A model generated the notes under the pieces. The model did no database searches. It was not told the origin of the DNA and was given only the letters and a program-made list of their open reading frames with translations. Shown one piece after another: positions 9,194-17,524 of a stretch of 64,000 nt of DNA (position 1 is its first letter; every line of letters begins with the position of its first letter). A program made the position numbers and the translations under genes. The DNA is from Caproiciproducens galactitolivorans. Its GTDB lineage: Bacteria > Bacillota > Clostridia > Oscillospirales > Acutalibacteraceae. The stretch spans positions 62,001-126,000 of the forward strand of contig NZ_JAPOHA010000003.1 in assembly GCF_026672255.1 (NCBI RefSeq), written 5' to 3'.

Positions 9194-9679
9194 TTAATTG
9201 TGATTCATTGAATTTTCCAGCCGGATTTTAAACGGCTCGCCGGGTTCTTCCGGTTCCGGCACGGTCAGGCCGAATTTCAGAGCCAGCCGTTCAAACGAGC
9301 CGGGCAGCATCTGCGTGATTTCCTCCGGAAGATCGGGCAGCACGGCAATGGCCTGATCGGTGCTTTCAATCAGATAGCCGGTTTTCTCGGCTCCGTGAAG
9401 GCGCAGAACGCCCTTCGGCTCGCCTTTATCGTTCAGCGGGATACGCAGCGTCTGAAAAAGAAGAGGCGCGCAGTCGGGCCGATAGTCGGGCGCGCCGCTG
9501 ACGGTAAGGACAAACGGAACCGCATGCAGAAGCTTCGACATACAGGAGTTCAGGTCTTCCTGCCGCGTGCATATTTTTGTTTCCGCTATGGTGATGCCGT
9601 AAAGGGAAAGAATTTTAATGATTTGCTGCTCACAGTGCAGGGTTCTGTGCGCCTGAAAATACAGGATACCGGCGTTCAT
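9194..9679 (-). CDS. Small CinA/MoCF-domain-like protein, function unknown
   Basis: This 161-residue protein has no family I can name with certainty. Its C-terminal part contains AIAVLPDLPEEITQML near residue 115, which parallels TVVMLPGPPSELIPML in the CinA encoded two genes upstream; both are followed by a similar helix. The middle part also looks like a molybdopterin-binding (MoCF) Rossmann segment. It therefore reads as a diverged, shortened relative of the CinA N-terminal domain. It lacks the C-terminal CinA amidase domain. The ATG overlaps the sortase stop (ATGA, 4 bp), so the two are translationally coupled. Whether it is catalytic is unknown. Confidence 0.7.
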   Translation of the reverse strand: MNAGILYFQAHRTLHCEQQIIKILSLYGITIAETKICTRQEDLNSCMSKLLHAVPFVLTVSGAPDYRPDCAPLLFQTLRIPLNDKGEPKGVLRLHGAEKTGYLIESTDQAIAVLPDLPEEITQMLPGSFERLALKFGLTVPEPEEPGEPFKIRLENSMNHN

Positions 9680-10662
9680 ATTTCATTCCCCCAGGTAATC
9701 AGTTTTTTTCGTACCGCCTGCTCGTAGGTATCCGGCCAAACCGGCTTTTTGCCGCCGTTCTTTTTGTACCAGCAGTCCGGGTAGACCACTTTGTTATTGT
9801 AGGAAGCTTTCGAAACGTCGACCGTTTCGCTTTCTCCGTCGCGCACCTTCCGCGCAACCACGACCTCGCGGAAATCATTGAATTCGTAGGAGCAGGTGGA
9901 AAGCAAAAGGATGCTGTCGTTTTGCTTCACGCTGACATCCGTATTGTAAATCGAGCGGATTCGCATCTGATAAACGAAGTTCAGAAAATCGCTGTTGCTT
10001 TTGAATTCGGTTTTCAGGTAATTAAACGGCACGCCCTGTTCCGGCAGGGTGTTTGTAAGGAAAACCCCGACGACCTTCCACTGCGACTTGGCTTCGGCGG
10101 TATCGAAGGTGATCACCGGAGCGCTTCTGTAAAAATCAAGGGACTTGTATTTATCAAGCTGGGTAAACATGCGCCCCGAATGGAGGGAATGCCCATACAG
10201 CAGGACACTGCGCGATTTTCCCTTTTCCACGGAACAGCGGGCATCGGCAAAGATGCTGCCGTAGGAAGAAGATTGGTTTCGGTAATCATGCATCAGATAA
10301 TATTCCGGGTCTTTTTTGTCCGCCTGTAAAACCGGCAGGTCGATGATCGTATTCGGAACTTTAATCCAGCCCACAATGGCGGGATTGACTTTCCGCAGCT
10401 CCTCAAATGTCAGTTTATGTACCTGCTCCCTGTTTTTCGCCGGGGAACCGGATGAAGACGGAGGATCGGGCATATAATAGATTTTTTTGATATCCTGCTG
10501 TTCTCCGTCCGCGATCGCGGGCTGTATAAAGAGCTTCCAGGTAAGAAAAAGGGCGCAAATCACAAATACGCAGCCGGCGAGGATACAGACAATTTTGCTC
10601 AGGAGCAGTTTTTTGCCGTTGCTCTTTCGGCTTTCCCGATCGTCTTCATTCTGCGGGTTCAT
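9676..10662 (-). CDS. srtB: Class B sortase
   Basis: A membrane transpeptidase that cleaves a sorting motif in exported proteins and attaches them to the cell wall or to each other. The 328-residue protein has one N-terminal membrane anchor (about residues 22-46) and an extracellular sortase domain. Catalytic residues are visible: His158 in LLYGHSL, Cys257 in LLSTCSYEF and Arg265 in FNDFREVVV, the spacing and context of class B enzymes. A basic tail of about 60 residues follows the catalytic core. No protein in this window shows a C-terminal sorting signal, so the substrate is elsewhere. It sits in a housekeeping operon between cinA and the CinA-like gene, an unusual place for a sortase. Confidence 0.92.
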   Translation of the reverse strand: MNPQNEDDRESRKSNGKKLLLSKIVCILAGCVFVICALFLTWKLFIQPAIADGEQQDIKKIYYMPDPPSSSGSPAKNREQVHKLTFEELRKVNPAIVGWIKVPNTIIDLPVLQADKKDPEYYLMHDYRNQSSSYGSIFADARCSVEKGKSRSVLLYGHSLHSGRMFTQLDKYKSLDFYRSAPVITFDTAEAKSQWKVVGVFLTNTLPEQGVPFNYLKTEFKSNSDFLNFVYQMRIRSIYNTDVSVKQNDSILLLSTCSYEFNDFREVVVARKVRDGESETVDVSKASYNNKVVYPDCWYKKNGGKKPVWPDTYEQAVRKKLITWGNEI

Positions 10663-10682
10663 GTGCTTGCCCCCTTTCTATT

Positions 10683-11957
10683 TTATTTTTTCAGCGTATA
10701 GGCGGCCTGTTCCAGCCCGCCAAGCCCGTTTAGGCGGCGACGTACCATGTCGAGCGCATTGGACGCGGCAAGCGTGCGGAAATATTCGCGGCCCTTCGCC
10801 GTGCCGGTGCCCGGCATTTTGCGCACCCAGGTGTGCTCCCTGTCGCTCAGCGCGATATACACAAGCCCCACGGGTTTCTCCGGTGTTCCGCCGTCCGGCC
10901 CGGCAATGCCGGTAATCCCCACGCCGAGGTCGCTGCCGGACTTTTTCCGGACGCCCTCCGCCATGGCGCGGGCGGTCTGCTCGCTGACGGCGCCGTACTG
11001 CTTCAGGGTTTCCTCCGGTACGTCCAGCAGCAGCGTTTTGATTTCATTTGCGTAGGTGACAACGCCCATGTGGAATACTTCGCTCGCGCCGGGGTTGTCG
11101 GTAATCCGCTTTGATAAAAGTCCGCCGGTGCAGGATTCTGCGGTGGCAAGCGTCCGATGCTGTTTTTTCAGTTCCTGAACAACCGCTTCTTCCAGACTTT
11201 CCACGTCAATGCCGTAGATATAATCGCCGAGGCGCTTTTTCAGCTCCTCCATAACAGGCTCGCACAGTTCGGCGGCGCGGGATTCGTTTTCCGCCCGCGC
11301 GGTAACGCGCACGAACATTTCCCCGTCCTTGGCGTAGGTTGCCGCGGTGGGATTGGTTCCGTCGGTCAGGTCGGGAATCAGTTCCGCGACATAGCCTTCG
11401 CCCAGCCCGAATACGCGGACGATTCTGGAAGCGATGACGGCGCTGTCATCCTTCGTAAGGTAGGGAACGGCGTAGTTTTTCAGCATGGGAATCAATTCGG
11501 ACGGCGGTCCCGGAAGCATTACGACGGTTTTTCCGGTGTCGGTTTTAAATCCGCAGCCCGGGGCGGTTCCCCAGTCGTTCGGGAATACGGTGCAGCCCTC
11601 CGGCAGATACGCCTGCTTTTTCTGGGACTCGCCGACTACCCTGCCTTTAAAATAATTTATAATGCGGTCCATGCTCTCCGGATGCATCACAAGGGGTTTT
11701 CCCGCCGAACGGGCGATCGTTTCCTTGGTAAGGTCGTCGCCGGTCGGCCCGAGCCCGCCCGTTGTGATCACGACGTCGCTTCGCTTGTACGCGATCTCCA
11801 AAGCCTCTTTCAAACGGTCGACGTTGTCGCCCACAACGCTGGCAAACAGCAGGTTCACGCCGATCGCGGAAAGCTCGCGCGCCACGTAGGACGCGTCGGT
11901 GTTTATGGTGTGGCCGAGCAGAAGCTCGGTGCCGACGGAAATAATTTCAGCGTTCAT
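10683..11957 (-). CDS. cinA: CinA-family protein (nicotinamide-nucleotide amidase / competence-damage protein)
   Basis: CinA proteins hydrolyse NMN or ADP-ribose-type nucleotides; in some bacteria they are linked to competence. The 424-residue protein has an N-terminal MoCF-like domain (about 1-165, starting MNAEIISVGTELLLG and including TTGGLGPTGDD) and a C-terminal amidase domain (about 260-420, with TAESCTGGLLS and GITGIAGPDGG). I start it at 11957, where GGAGGG sits six bases upstream; an ATG nine codons further up has no ribosome binding site. The start overlaps the end of thiI by 11 bp, so translation is coupled. Confidence 0.94.
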   Translation of the reverse strand: MNAEIISVGTELLLGHTINTDASYVARELSAIGVNLLFASVVGDNVDRLKEALEIAYKRSDVVITTGGLGPTGDDLTKETIARSAGKPLVMHPESMDRIINYFKGRVVGESQKKQAYLPEGCTVFPNDWGTAPGCGFKTDTGKTVVMLPGPPSELIPMLKNYAVPYLTKDDSAVIASRIVRVFGLGEGYVAELIPDLTDGTNPTAATYAKDGEMFVRVTARAENESRAAELCEPVMEELKKRLGDYIYGIDVESLEEAVVQELKKQHRTLATAESCTGGLLSKRITDNPGASEVFHMGVVTYANEIKTLLLDVPEETLKQYGAVSEQTARAMAEGVRKKSGSDLGVGITGIAGPDGGTPEKPVGLVYIALSDREHTWVRKMPGTGTAKGREYFRTLAASNALDMVRRRLNGLGGLEQAAYTLKK

Positions 11958-13143
11958 AAATCCCTCCGTCCGTGTGCGGCGCAATTTTCATTTTCCGTAC
12001 GTTCTGCACACAATCGTCAATCAGTTTTTCGCAGTCGAGCGCCTGCTCGGCTGTAAGTATATCCCCGATTACGGGGCGGGTCCGCGGATGCTTCGGCGTA
12101 AACACGGTACAGCAATCCTCGAACGGCTGTATGGAAATATCGAAGGTTTGGATTTTGCGTGAAATTTCGATGATTTCCAGCTTGTCCATACCGATGAGCG
12201 GGCGGAATACCGGCATTTTGGCGGCCTCGTCGGTACAGGCAATGGCCTGAATCGTCTGGCTGGCAACCTGCCCCAGGCTTTCGCCCGTAATCAGCGCGGA
12301 GCAGGATTCCTGCCGCGCGATTTCTTCGCTCACGCGCATCATGAAGCGGCGCATGATAATGGTAAACAGTTCCTCCGGGCATTTCGCCATGATTTCTTCC
12401 TGCACTTTGGCGAAAGGCACGATAAACAGGTTCATCCGCCCCGCGTATTCGCTTACCCTTGTGAGCAGGTCGATCACCTTCTGCTCGGCGCGCTCGCTGG
12501 TGTAGGGCGGGCTGGCAAAATGCACGGCGGTCAGCTCCAGACCGCGCTTTGCCATCATCCACGCGGCAACCGGGCTGTCGATTCCGCCGCTGATCAGGAT
12601 GGCGGCGTTTCCCCCGGTGCCGACCGGAATCCCGCCCGCGCCTTTCAGCGGCTGGCCGTGGACATACGCGCCGAAATCCCTTACTTCCACACGGACGGTT
12701 ATGTCGGGCTGATGTACGTCTACAAAAAGATGGGGGTATAAATTCAGTAAGTATTCGCCGACTTCGGCGGAAATTTCCGGCGATTTCAGCGGGAAATGCT
12801 TATCGGCGCGTTTGGTTTCCACCTTAAAGCTTTTTGCCGCGAGCAAATCGGATTTTAAATATTCCCCGGCCGCGTTCAAAATGGCGGGCATCTCTTTTTT
12901 TACGACGCAGGCGCGGGAAAATGTGGCGATACCGAATACCTTTGCGATTTTCTCCACAGCGGCGTCCAGATCGGCGCCCGTGTGCGGGGTAACATAAACG
13001 GTCGACTGGGCGGTTTTTACGTCGAATTTGCCCAGAGGATTCAGGCGGCGGCGAATATTGCGCAGAAGGGCGGCCTCAAAAACATTCCGGTTCAGCCCCT
13101 TCAGCACCATTTCGCCGAGTTTTATTAATATGATTTCATCCAT
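11947..13143 (-). CDS. thiI: tRNA 4-thiouridine sulfurtransferase ThiI
   Basis: ThiI activates U8 of tRNA with ATP and inserts sulfur to give 4-thiouridine; it can also serve thiazole synthesis. The 398-residue protein has the ferredoxin-like and THUMP RNA-binding part (about 1-165), then the PP-loop ATPase with SGGIDSPVAAW near residue 186 and the catalytic region ending in EDCCTVFTPKHP near 345. It lacks the C-terminal rhodanese domain of enterobacterial ThiI, as is normal in Firmicutes, so it should take sulfur directly from a partner desulfurase. That partner is encoded 11 bp upstream. The next gene, cinA, overlaps its end. Confidence 0.95.
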   Translation of the reverse strand: MDEIILIKLGEMVLKGLNRNVFEAALLRNIRRRLNPLGKFDVKTAQSTVYVTPHTGADLDAAVEKIAKVFGIATFSRACVVKKEMPAILNAAGEYLKSDLLAAKSFKVETKRADKHFPLKSPEISAEVGEYLLNLYPHLFVDVHQPDITVRVEVRDFGAYVHGQPLKGAGGIPVGTGGNAAILISGGIDSPVAAWMMAKRGLELTAVHFASPPYTSERAEQKVIDLLTRVSEYAGRMNLFIVPFAKVQEEIMAKCPEELFTIIMRRFMMRVSEEIARQESCSALITGESLGQVASQTIQAIACTDEAAKMPVFRPLIGMDKLEIIEISRKIQTFDISIQPFEDCCTVFTPKHPRTRPVIGDILTAEQALDCEKLIDDCVQNVRKMKIAPHTDGGIYER

Positions 13144-13154
13144 TTAAACGTCTC

Positions 13155-14294
13155 CTAAAGCGGTTTTGAGGTCAGGCTGTCCAGTCCTTCTTTTAACGCG
13201 TCGACCAGCCCGTCAACATCTTCTGCGGTGCTATAGCGCGAAAAGCTGATTCGCAGCGCGGAACTGATCCGGCTTTTCGGCAAGCCCATCGCGGTTAAAA
13301 TCCGGCTTTCCTTTCCCTTGGAGCAGGCGGAGCCGGAGGAAACATAAATCTCTTTATCGGAGAGGAAATGCAGCATGGTTTCGGCACGGACGTTTCCGGC
13401 GGAAAAATTCACGATATAGGGCAGCGAATCTTCGGGCGAATTCAGCGTGACGCCGTCGATTTCGCTCAGCCGTTTCCGGCAGTACGTGCTGAGCTTTTTC
13501 ATGGCCGCGTATTCCTCGGCGGTATCCGGCAGCGCTTTCACCGCCGCGCCCAGGCCGGCGATCAGCGGCATGGCCTCCGTGCCGGGGCGGATATCCTTTT
13601 CCTGTCCGCCGCCGTAAGCGCGGGGAACGATGCGCACGCCCTTGCGGAGGAAGAAGGCGCCCACGCCTTTCGGACCGTGGATTTTATGCGCGCTGACACT
13701 CAGAAGGTCAATTTTCAGTTTCTTCGGCTTTACCGGGATTTTCCCAAAAGCCTGCACCGCGTCCGCGTGGAACAGCGCGGGCGCATTCGCATCCGCAATC
13801 GCCTGCGGAACCGCTTCCAGCGGAAGAATTGTTCCGACCTCGTTGTTCACATACATCATGCTTACCAGAATGGTGTCGGGCGTTACGGCCTCAAAAATCT
13901 GTTCCGGGCGGATTTTCCCTTCTTTATCCGGTTTTAAATATGTGACGGAGTATCCTTCTTTTTCAAGTTGCTTCATCGTGTTCATAATGGAAGAATGCTC
14001 CATCGCGGTCGTGACGATATGATTTCCGCGCCGCCGCTGTGCATGAGCCGCTCCGAAAAGGGCAAGGTTGTTGCTTTCCGTTCCGCCGGACGTAAAATAG
14101 AGTTCCTCCGGCAAAACGCCCAGCATTCCGGCCACGGTTTCCCTCGCCGCCGTCAGTTCCCGTTCAGCCTGAAATCCTTTTGTATGCAGGCTCGACGGGT
14201 TGCCGTAGGTTTCCGTCATGATTTCCATTACCTTATCGGCCGCTTCGCGGCAGACCCGCGTGGTAGCGGAATTATCCAAATATATTTCACCCAA
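13155..14294 (-). CDS. iscS: Cysteine desulfurase (NifS/IscS family), ThiI partner
   Basis: A pyridoxal-phosphate enzyme that removes sulfur from cysteine and passes it on as a persulfide. Visible are GGTESNNLALFG, HADAVQ, the PLP lysine in SAHKIHGPKG (near residue 204) and the catalytic cysteine in SSGSACSKG (near 324). I place the start at a TTG (14292-14294) because GGAGGG lies nine bases upstream and the family conserves the following GEIYLDNSATT; an ATG seven codons earlier overlaps that ribosome binding site. Its place before thiI suggests a NifZ-like role in tRNA thiolation rather than general Fe-S assembly; there is no iscU or iscR here. Confidence 0.94.
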   Translation of the reverse strand: MGEIYLDNSATTRVCREAADKVMEIMTETYGNPSSLHTKGFQAERELTAARETVAGMLGVLPEELYFTSGGTESNNLALFGAAHAQRRRGNHIVTTAMEHSSIMNTMKQLEKEGYSVTYLKPDKEGKIRPEQIFEAVTPDTILVSMMYVNNEVGTILPLEAVPQAIADANAPALFHADAVQAFGKIPVKPKKLKIDLLSVSAHKIHGPKGVGAFFLRKGVRIVPRAYGGGQEKDIRPGTEAMPLIAGLGAAVKALPDTAEEYAAMKKLSTYCRKRLSEIDGVTLNSPEDSLPYIVNFSAGNVRAETMLHFLSDKEIYVSSGSACSKGKESRILTAMGLPKSRISSALRISFSRYSTAEDVDGLVDALKEGLDSLTSKPL

Positions 14295-14328
14295 TTGGGA
14301 GTCCCTCCAAATCATTATATATTACCAT

Positions 14329-14357
14329 ATTATACACCAAGCAATGCCTTTGAGCAA
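14329..14357 (-). promoter_or_regulatory. Predicted sigma-A promoter of the iscS-thiI-cinA-srtB operon
   Basis: On the minus strand TTGCTC and TATAAT are separated by exactly 17 bp, about 35 bp before the TTG start of iscS. No closer promoter is seen for the five genes behind it, which are separated by at most 20 bp or overlap. Confidence 0.65.
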
Positions 14358-14377
14358 CGAAAACGAAGGAAAGCACA

Positions 14378-14405
14378 TTGCATTTTCATCTGAATGTATT
14401 ATAAT
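14378..14405 (+). promoter_or_regulatory. Predicted sigma-A promoter of the Fur-family gene
   Basis: TTGCAT and TATAAT are 16 bp apart. The promoter diverges from the iscS promoter, with about 20 bp between the two -35 boxes, so a regulator bound here could affect both. The TATTATAATAAAATG around the -10 box resembles one half of a PerR/Fur box but is not a convincing palindrome. Confidence 0.58.
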
Positions 14406-14459
14406 AAAATGACAGAAAACTATGCATGCACAAAAGCTTTTCGTAAAGGAGGCGGCGGA

Positions 14460-14852
14460 TTGGCACTAAAAAATACAAAGCAGCGCTGCGCGGTTATGCG
14501 AATTTTAAAAGACAGCAGCGATCCCGTGAGCGCGGAAGATATTTTTACGGCGCTGAAGGAAGAATATCCGAATCTCGCCCTTTCCACCGTTTACCGCAAT
14601 CTGGAGCGCTTTGCCGCCGACGCGCTGATCGAAAAGGATGTCTGGAGCGACGGCGTGGTTCGGTATTCCCTCGCCCATGAACACCACGGGCATTATCTGA
14701 TCTGTACCGGATGCAGCGCAAAAATCAAAATCGAAGACTGCCCGCTAACGGGCATTGAGCAGGGCCTCGCGCGCGATACCGGCTACGAAATCGAGGGCCA
14801 CACGCTGACGATTTACGGCAAATGCCCGAAATGCGCGGGAAAAGGAAAATAG
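14460..14852 (+). CDS. Fur-family transcriptional regulator (Fur/PerR/Zur type)
   Basis: A metal-dependent repressor of 130 residues with an N-terminal winged-helix domain (TVYRNLE recognition helix near residue 45) and a C-terminal metal-binding dimerisation domain. The histidine cluster HEHHGHYLICTGC and the closing CPKC supply the structural zinc site (two CxxC pairs). The start is taken as TTG at 14460 because AAAGGAGG lies seven bases upstream; ATG codons further up have no ribosome binding site. Whether it senses iron, peroxide or zinc cannot be decided from sequence alone. It diverges from iscS, which fits a role in iron or sulfur homeostasis. Confidence 0.9.
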   Translation: MALKNTKQRCAVMRILKDSSDPVSAEDIFTALKEEYPNLALSTVYRNLERFAADALIEKDVWSDGVVRYSLAHEHHGHYLICTGCSAKIKIEDCPLTGIEQGLARDTGYEIEGHTLTIYGKCPKCAGKGK

Positions 14853-14869
14853 AATATTGCCGCAATACA

Positions 14870-14903
14870 AAAAGAACCATGGATTTTTCCACGGTTCTTT
14901 TTT
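14870..14903 (+). terminator. Terminator of the Fur-family gene
   Basis: The stem AAAGAACCATGG pairs with CCACGGTTCTTT around a seven-base loop and ends in a T-run. Confidence 0.88.
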
Positions 14904-14963
14904 GCTGCCTGAATATATATGCAACCATCCGTTTAAAAATAAATTTGCATTTTTTGAAAATAA

Positions 14964-15000
14964 TGTGTTGCAAAATCGGTTTGAAGTTGTCTATACAGTA
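14964..15000 (+). promoter_or_regulatory. Shared upstream motif, copy 1 (before the secreted protein gene)
   Basis: The bases TTGCAAAATCGG and TTGAAGTTGTC recur nearly unchanged at 16963 and 17525. Read as a promoter, TTGCAA and TATACA lie 18 bp apart and the conserved part fills the spacer, so a dedicated activator or repressor could bind there. Lies about 110 bp before the start codon at 15109. Confidence 0.5.
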
Positions 15001-15108
15001 TGAGAACGAAAAATGATTCCAATTTGTGGAAGGGGGGTGGTTCCGATGGGCATTTAAACATAGGAATATTTGTAGGATACTTAAACAAAAAACAAAGGAG
15101 AGTAAAAA

Positions 15109-16407
15109 ATGAAAAGCAGTATGAAAAAATTCATTAGTTTTGCTTTAGTAGCAGCTATGTCTTTGGCAATGTCTGTTCCGGGGTTTGCGGTTGGTGATGA
15201 GTTAGCAGTATCTTTTCCACAAAAGGCATATAAAGTGAAAGCTGCTTATGTAACAGGAATAAATGATTATGGCACTAACTTAACCAGCGATTCTGATTCA
15301 AACATGCATAATATTAATCTTGAAAACAATTTTTCTGTTAAAGAGGAAAATAATGATCTTAATATTTCTGGAAAAATCGGTGATCAAGATTTTAATGTTT
15401 ATGGAACAGCTAATTCAGTAAATGAAAATGAAAATGTCATATATTATAATGCAGAATGTTCAAATACAAACTATAAAATCCTCAATTTAACTTATGAATC
15501 AAATATTTCTCAATCTCCAATATATTTCAAGAAATATTATCAACAGAATCCGGACGTTACTACTATGTTAAAACTCTATTTGAAGCCGACAAATACCGCA
15601 AAGAAAAATTACATTATAATTGAGGTTTTTGGATATAAATTAAACGATGTACAGTCAATTAAGTCCTCAGTGAAAGGAAATCCCCAGCCTGATCGTTGGA
15701 ATGTTAAAGAATTTAAAGATATTTCAACCGGAAAAAATCAAGATGTTAATATAAAATCAATAAACCAAAATACGTATACTGAAACGAAGACTTTTTACAA
15801 TCTAGGTTTGACGGAAACTCATACCTTAACCTACAGGATACATATGGATACCGAAAATATGCCTAAGGGTGGAACGGGCACTCAAAAATTAAGAATAACA
15901 GTTACAGGAAAAACCATATCTGTACCCGGAGCTCCTAATTATAATTCAAGTGATTCTTCAGCTCTTCATATTGATTCAGTTAATGTCAAAGCAGCTAGCA
16001 TACCAAATACTGCCTTTTTCTCTTGTTCGATTGATGGTAATGTACATGGAGGTAGCGGAAGCTTTTCTGCCTCAATTGGAGCTAGTTTTGGACCGTTAAG
16101 TGTATCATATAACATACCAAGTAGTTTTACAAATGCTGGTAAAGTTGATATCAATGATACATTTACTGGATACGAAAATGGTGTTTCTGGTAAATACGTG
16201 AGAAGTACCTCATCAAAAATGGATTCTTCATATCATTTGACTGAAATTGATGATTATTATGAGGTTATCTTTACAACTCGCGATTATGGAAATGTATCAA
16301 AATCTGGGACTTTCAAAGCTCAATGGGATATGGGCTTTATAAACTATGCTATCAGTCAAAAATGGAGTACTTCAAAATCCTTATCCACATCAATGTCTGT
16401 AAAATAA
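15109..16407 (+). CDS. Secreted beta-rich protein of unknown function
   Basis: I do not recognise this 432-residue protein. It begins with a classical signal peptide (basic start, hydrophobic core, probable cleavage after PGFA near residue 27). The mature part is rich in Asn, Ser, Thr and Tyr, with alternating hydrophobic residues typical of beta-sandwich folds. A Gly/Ser-rich segment (about 305-330, GGSGSFSASIGASFG) interrupts it, and the end is Ser-rich (KSLSTSMSVK). No cell-wall anchor, catalytic motif or membrane helix is seen, so it should be released or loosely bound. The gene is much more AT-rich than the surrounding core genes, suggesting acquisition by transfer. Ribosome binding site AAAGGAGAG supports the start. 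Confidence 0.78.
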   Translation: MKSSMKKFISFALVAAMSLAMSVPGFAVGDELAVSFPQKAYKVKAAYVTGINDYGTNLTSDSDSNMHNINLENNFSVKEENNDLNISGKIGDQDFNVYGTANSVNENENVIYYNAECSNTNYKILNLTYESNISQSPIYFKKYYQQNPDVTTMLKLYLKPTNTAKKNYIIIEVFGYKLNDVQSIKSSVKGNPQPDRWNVKEFKDISTGKNQDVNIKSINQNTYTETKTFYNLGLTETHTLTYRIHMDTENMPKGGTGTQKLRITVTGKTISVPGAPNYNSSDSSALHIDSVNVKAASIPNTAFFSCSIDGNVHGGSGSFSASIGASFGPLSVSYNIPSSFTNAGKVDINDTFTGYENGVSGKYVRSTSSKMDSSYHLTEIDDYYEVIFTTRDYGNVSKSGTFKAQWDMGFINYAISQKWSTSKSLSTSMSVK

Positions 16408-16456
16408 TACTAAATTATAAAGCTTGGTGCTCTATAAAATAAACGAGTAAAGCTCT

Positions 16457-16500
16457 ATTACCGAAATCATCTATTTTAATAAATGGGTGATTTCGGTAAT
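16457..16500 (+). terminator. Terminator-like hairpin after the secreted protein gene
   Basis: ATTACCGAAATCA pairs with TGATTTCGGTAAT around an 18-base AT-rich loop. The following bases are TAAAATAATG, a weak tail. Confidence 0.65.
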
Positions 16501-16528
16501 TAAAATAATGATTTGGGAATGATTTAGT

Positions 16529-16933
16529 ATGAAAAAGATAATTTTTTTATTTATGATTATTTGTGTGTCATTTTCACTAGATTCATGTGTGGCAAAGAAA
16601 AATAACAATGAAAATAAAAGACTAGTAGTATATCAGGATTTTAAAAATGATGAAACAGGAATCGTGAAGGCAACGCTGACAATCGAATGGTCAGATCATA
16701 AAATATCCTCCATAAAGCATACAGATCTATATAAAACAAAAAATGATGCTCAAATGATGTTTAAAAAGCTTTCTAATGAGTTTAAGGAATTACCGGAATG
16801 TGAATTGAAAGTTAATGAAAAGACAATAACCTATAACGAAGCTGATACTTCGACTTGGAAAGATTTATCTTACGAGGATATGGTTAAACTGCTTAAAGAT
16901 GATGGCATATGGAAAATAAAAGAAGATGGTTAA
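16529..16933 (+). CDS. Small putative lipoprotein, unknown function
   Basis: A 134-residue protein with a lysine start, a hydrophobic stretch and a cysteine in LDSC near residue 20, which fits an approximate lipobox and so membrane anchoring on the outside. The exported part is about 110 residues, charged, with a beta strand region (KATLTIEWS near 47) followed by helices. It looks loosely like small lipoproteins with a DUF1307-type fold, but I am not sure. The ATG is preceded by TGGGAATG, a weak ribosome binding site. It is AT-rich like its neighbours and follows a hairpin that may separate it from the secreted protein gene. Confidence 0.7.
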   Translation: MKKIIFLFMIICVSFSLDSCVAKKNNNENKRLVVYQDFKNDETGIVKATLTIEWSDHKISSIKHTDLYKTKNDAQMMFKKLSNEFKELPECELKVNEKTITYNEADTSTWKDLSYEDMVKLLKDDGIWKIKEDG

Positions 16934-16962
16934 TTGAATTATCCTTGAAAAATATAAAGTTA

Positions 16963-16998
16963 TTTGTTGCAAAATCTGTATAAAGTTGTCTTTATATA
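16963..16998 (+). promoter_or_regulatory. Shared upstream motif, copy 2 (before the lipoprotein gene at 17044)
   Basis: The 20 bases AAAATCTGTATAAAGTTGTC (16971-16990) are identical in copy 3 and differ at three positions in copy 1. Read as a promoter: TTGCAA, 18 bp, TTTATA. It lies about 50 bp before the start codon. Confidence 0.55.
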
Positions 16999-17043
16999 GG
17001 GAACTTCAAACATTTTCCCCTATTAATTTTTAGAGGTATATCT

Positions 17044-17478
17044 ATGTGTAAGCGGTTATTTCCGGCCTTATTTATACTATTAATAATATTAGGAGCTTCT
17101 GGCTGTAGTTACACAAAAAATAGTGATAATACTATTTCTTCTGGCCACTCGACTTCCGAAAGTACGTTATCATCAAATTCGAGCGTACTTTCACTGTCCA
17201 GCAATGAATCAGTAAGTTCTTATGATTTTTCAGACGAGGAAATTGAAAGCGCTAAAAAGATTGCGGAAGCATATTACAAACGCACTATATGGAAACCAAA
17301 GTCATACCAGTTTGATAAGACAAACTGCCTGTATGGAGATTACTCTAAAAAATATGACAAAGATAGATTAGTTGTCTTTACCGTCACAATTGAAAATTCG
17401 GAAGATCCCCCAAGAGGCATTGCATTAGTAAGAGCAGATTCAAATTCGGATTGGAAAGTTGTAGGTGAGGGATATTGA
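17044..17478 (+). CDS. Lipoprotein with Ser-rich linker, unknown function
   Basis: A 144-residue protein with a typical lipoprotein signal (hydrophobic core and lipobox ASGC, cysteine near residue 21), a Ser/Thr-rich linker (about 22-58) and a compact C-terminal domain (about 60-144). That domain starts with a helix (EEIESAKKIAEAYY) and continues as beta strands (LVVFTVTIENS), an arrangement seen in NTF2-like or DUF4829-type domains, though the match is by eye only. Expression is expected from the shared motif about 50 bp upstream. Base composition is AT-rich, as for the whole island. The GAGGT upstream of ATG is a modest ribosome binding site. Confidence 0.72.
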   Translation: MCKRLFPALFILLIILGASGCSYTKNSDNTISSGHSTSESTLSSNSSVLSLSSNESVSSYDFSDEEIESAKKIAEAYYKRTIWKPKSYQFDKTNCLYGDYSKKYDKDRLVVFTVTIENSEDPPRGIALVRADSNSDWKVVGEGY

Positions 17479-17524
17479 TGGAGCAATGATCATGCGTAAT
17501 TATTGCAATAAATATTTTGGAAAA

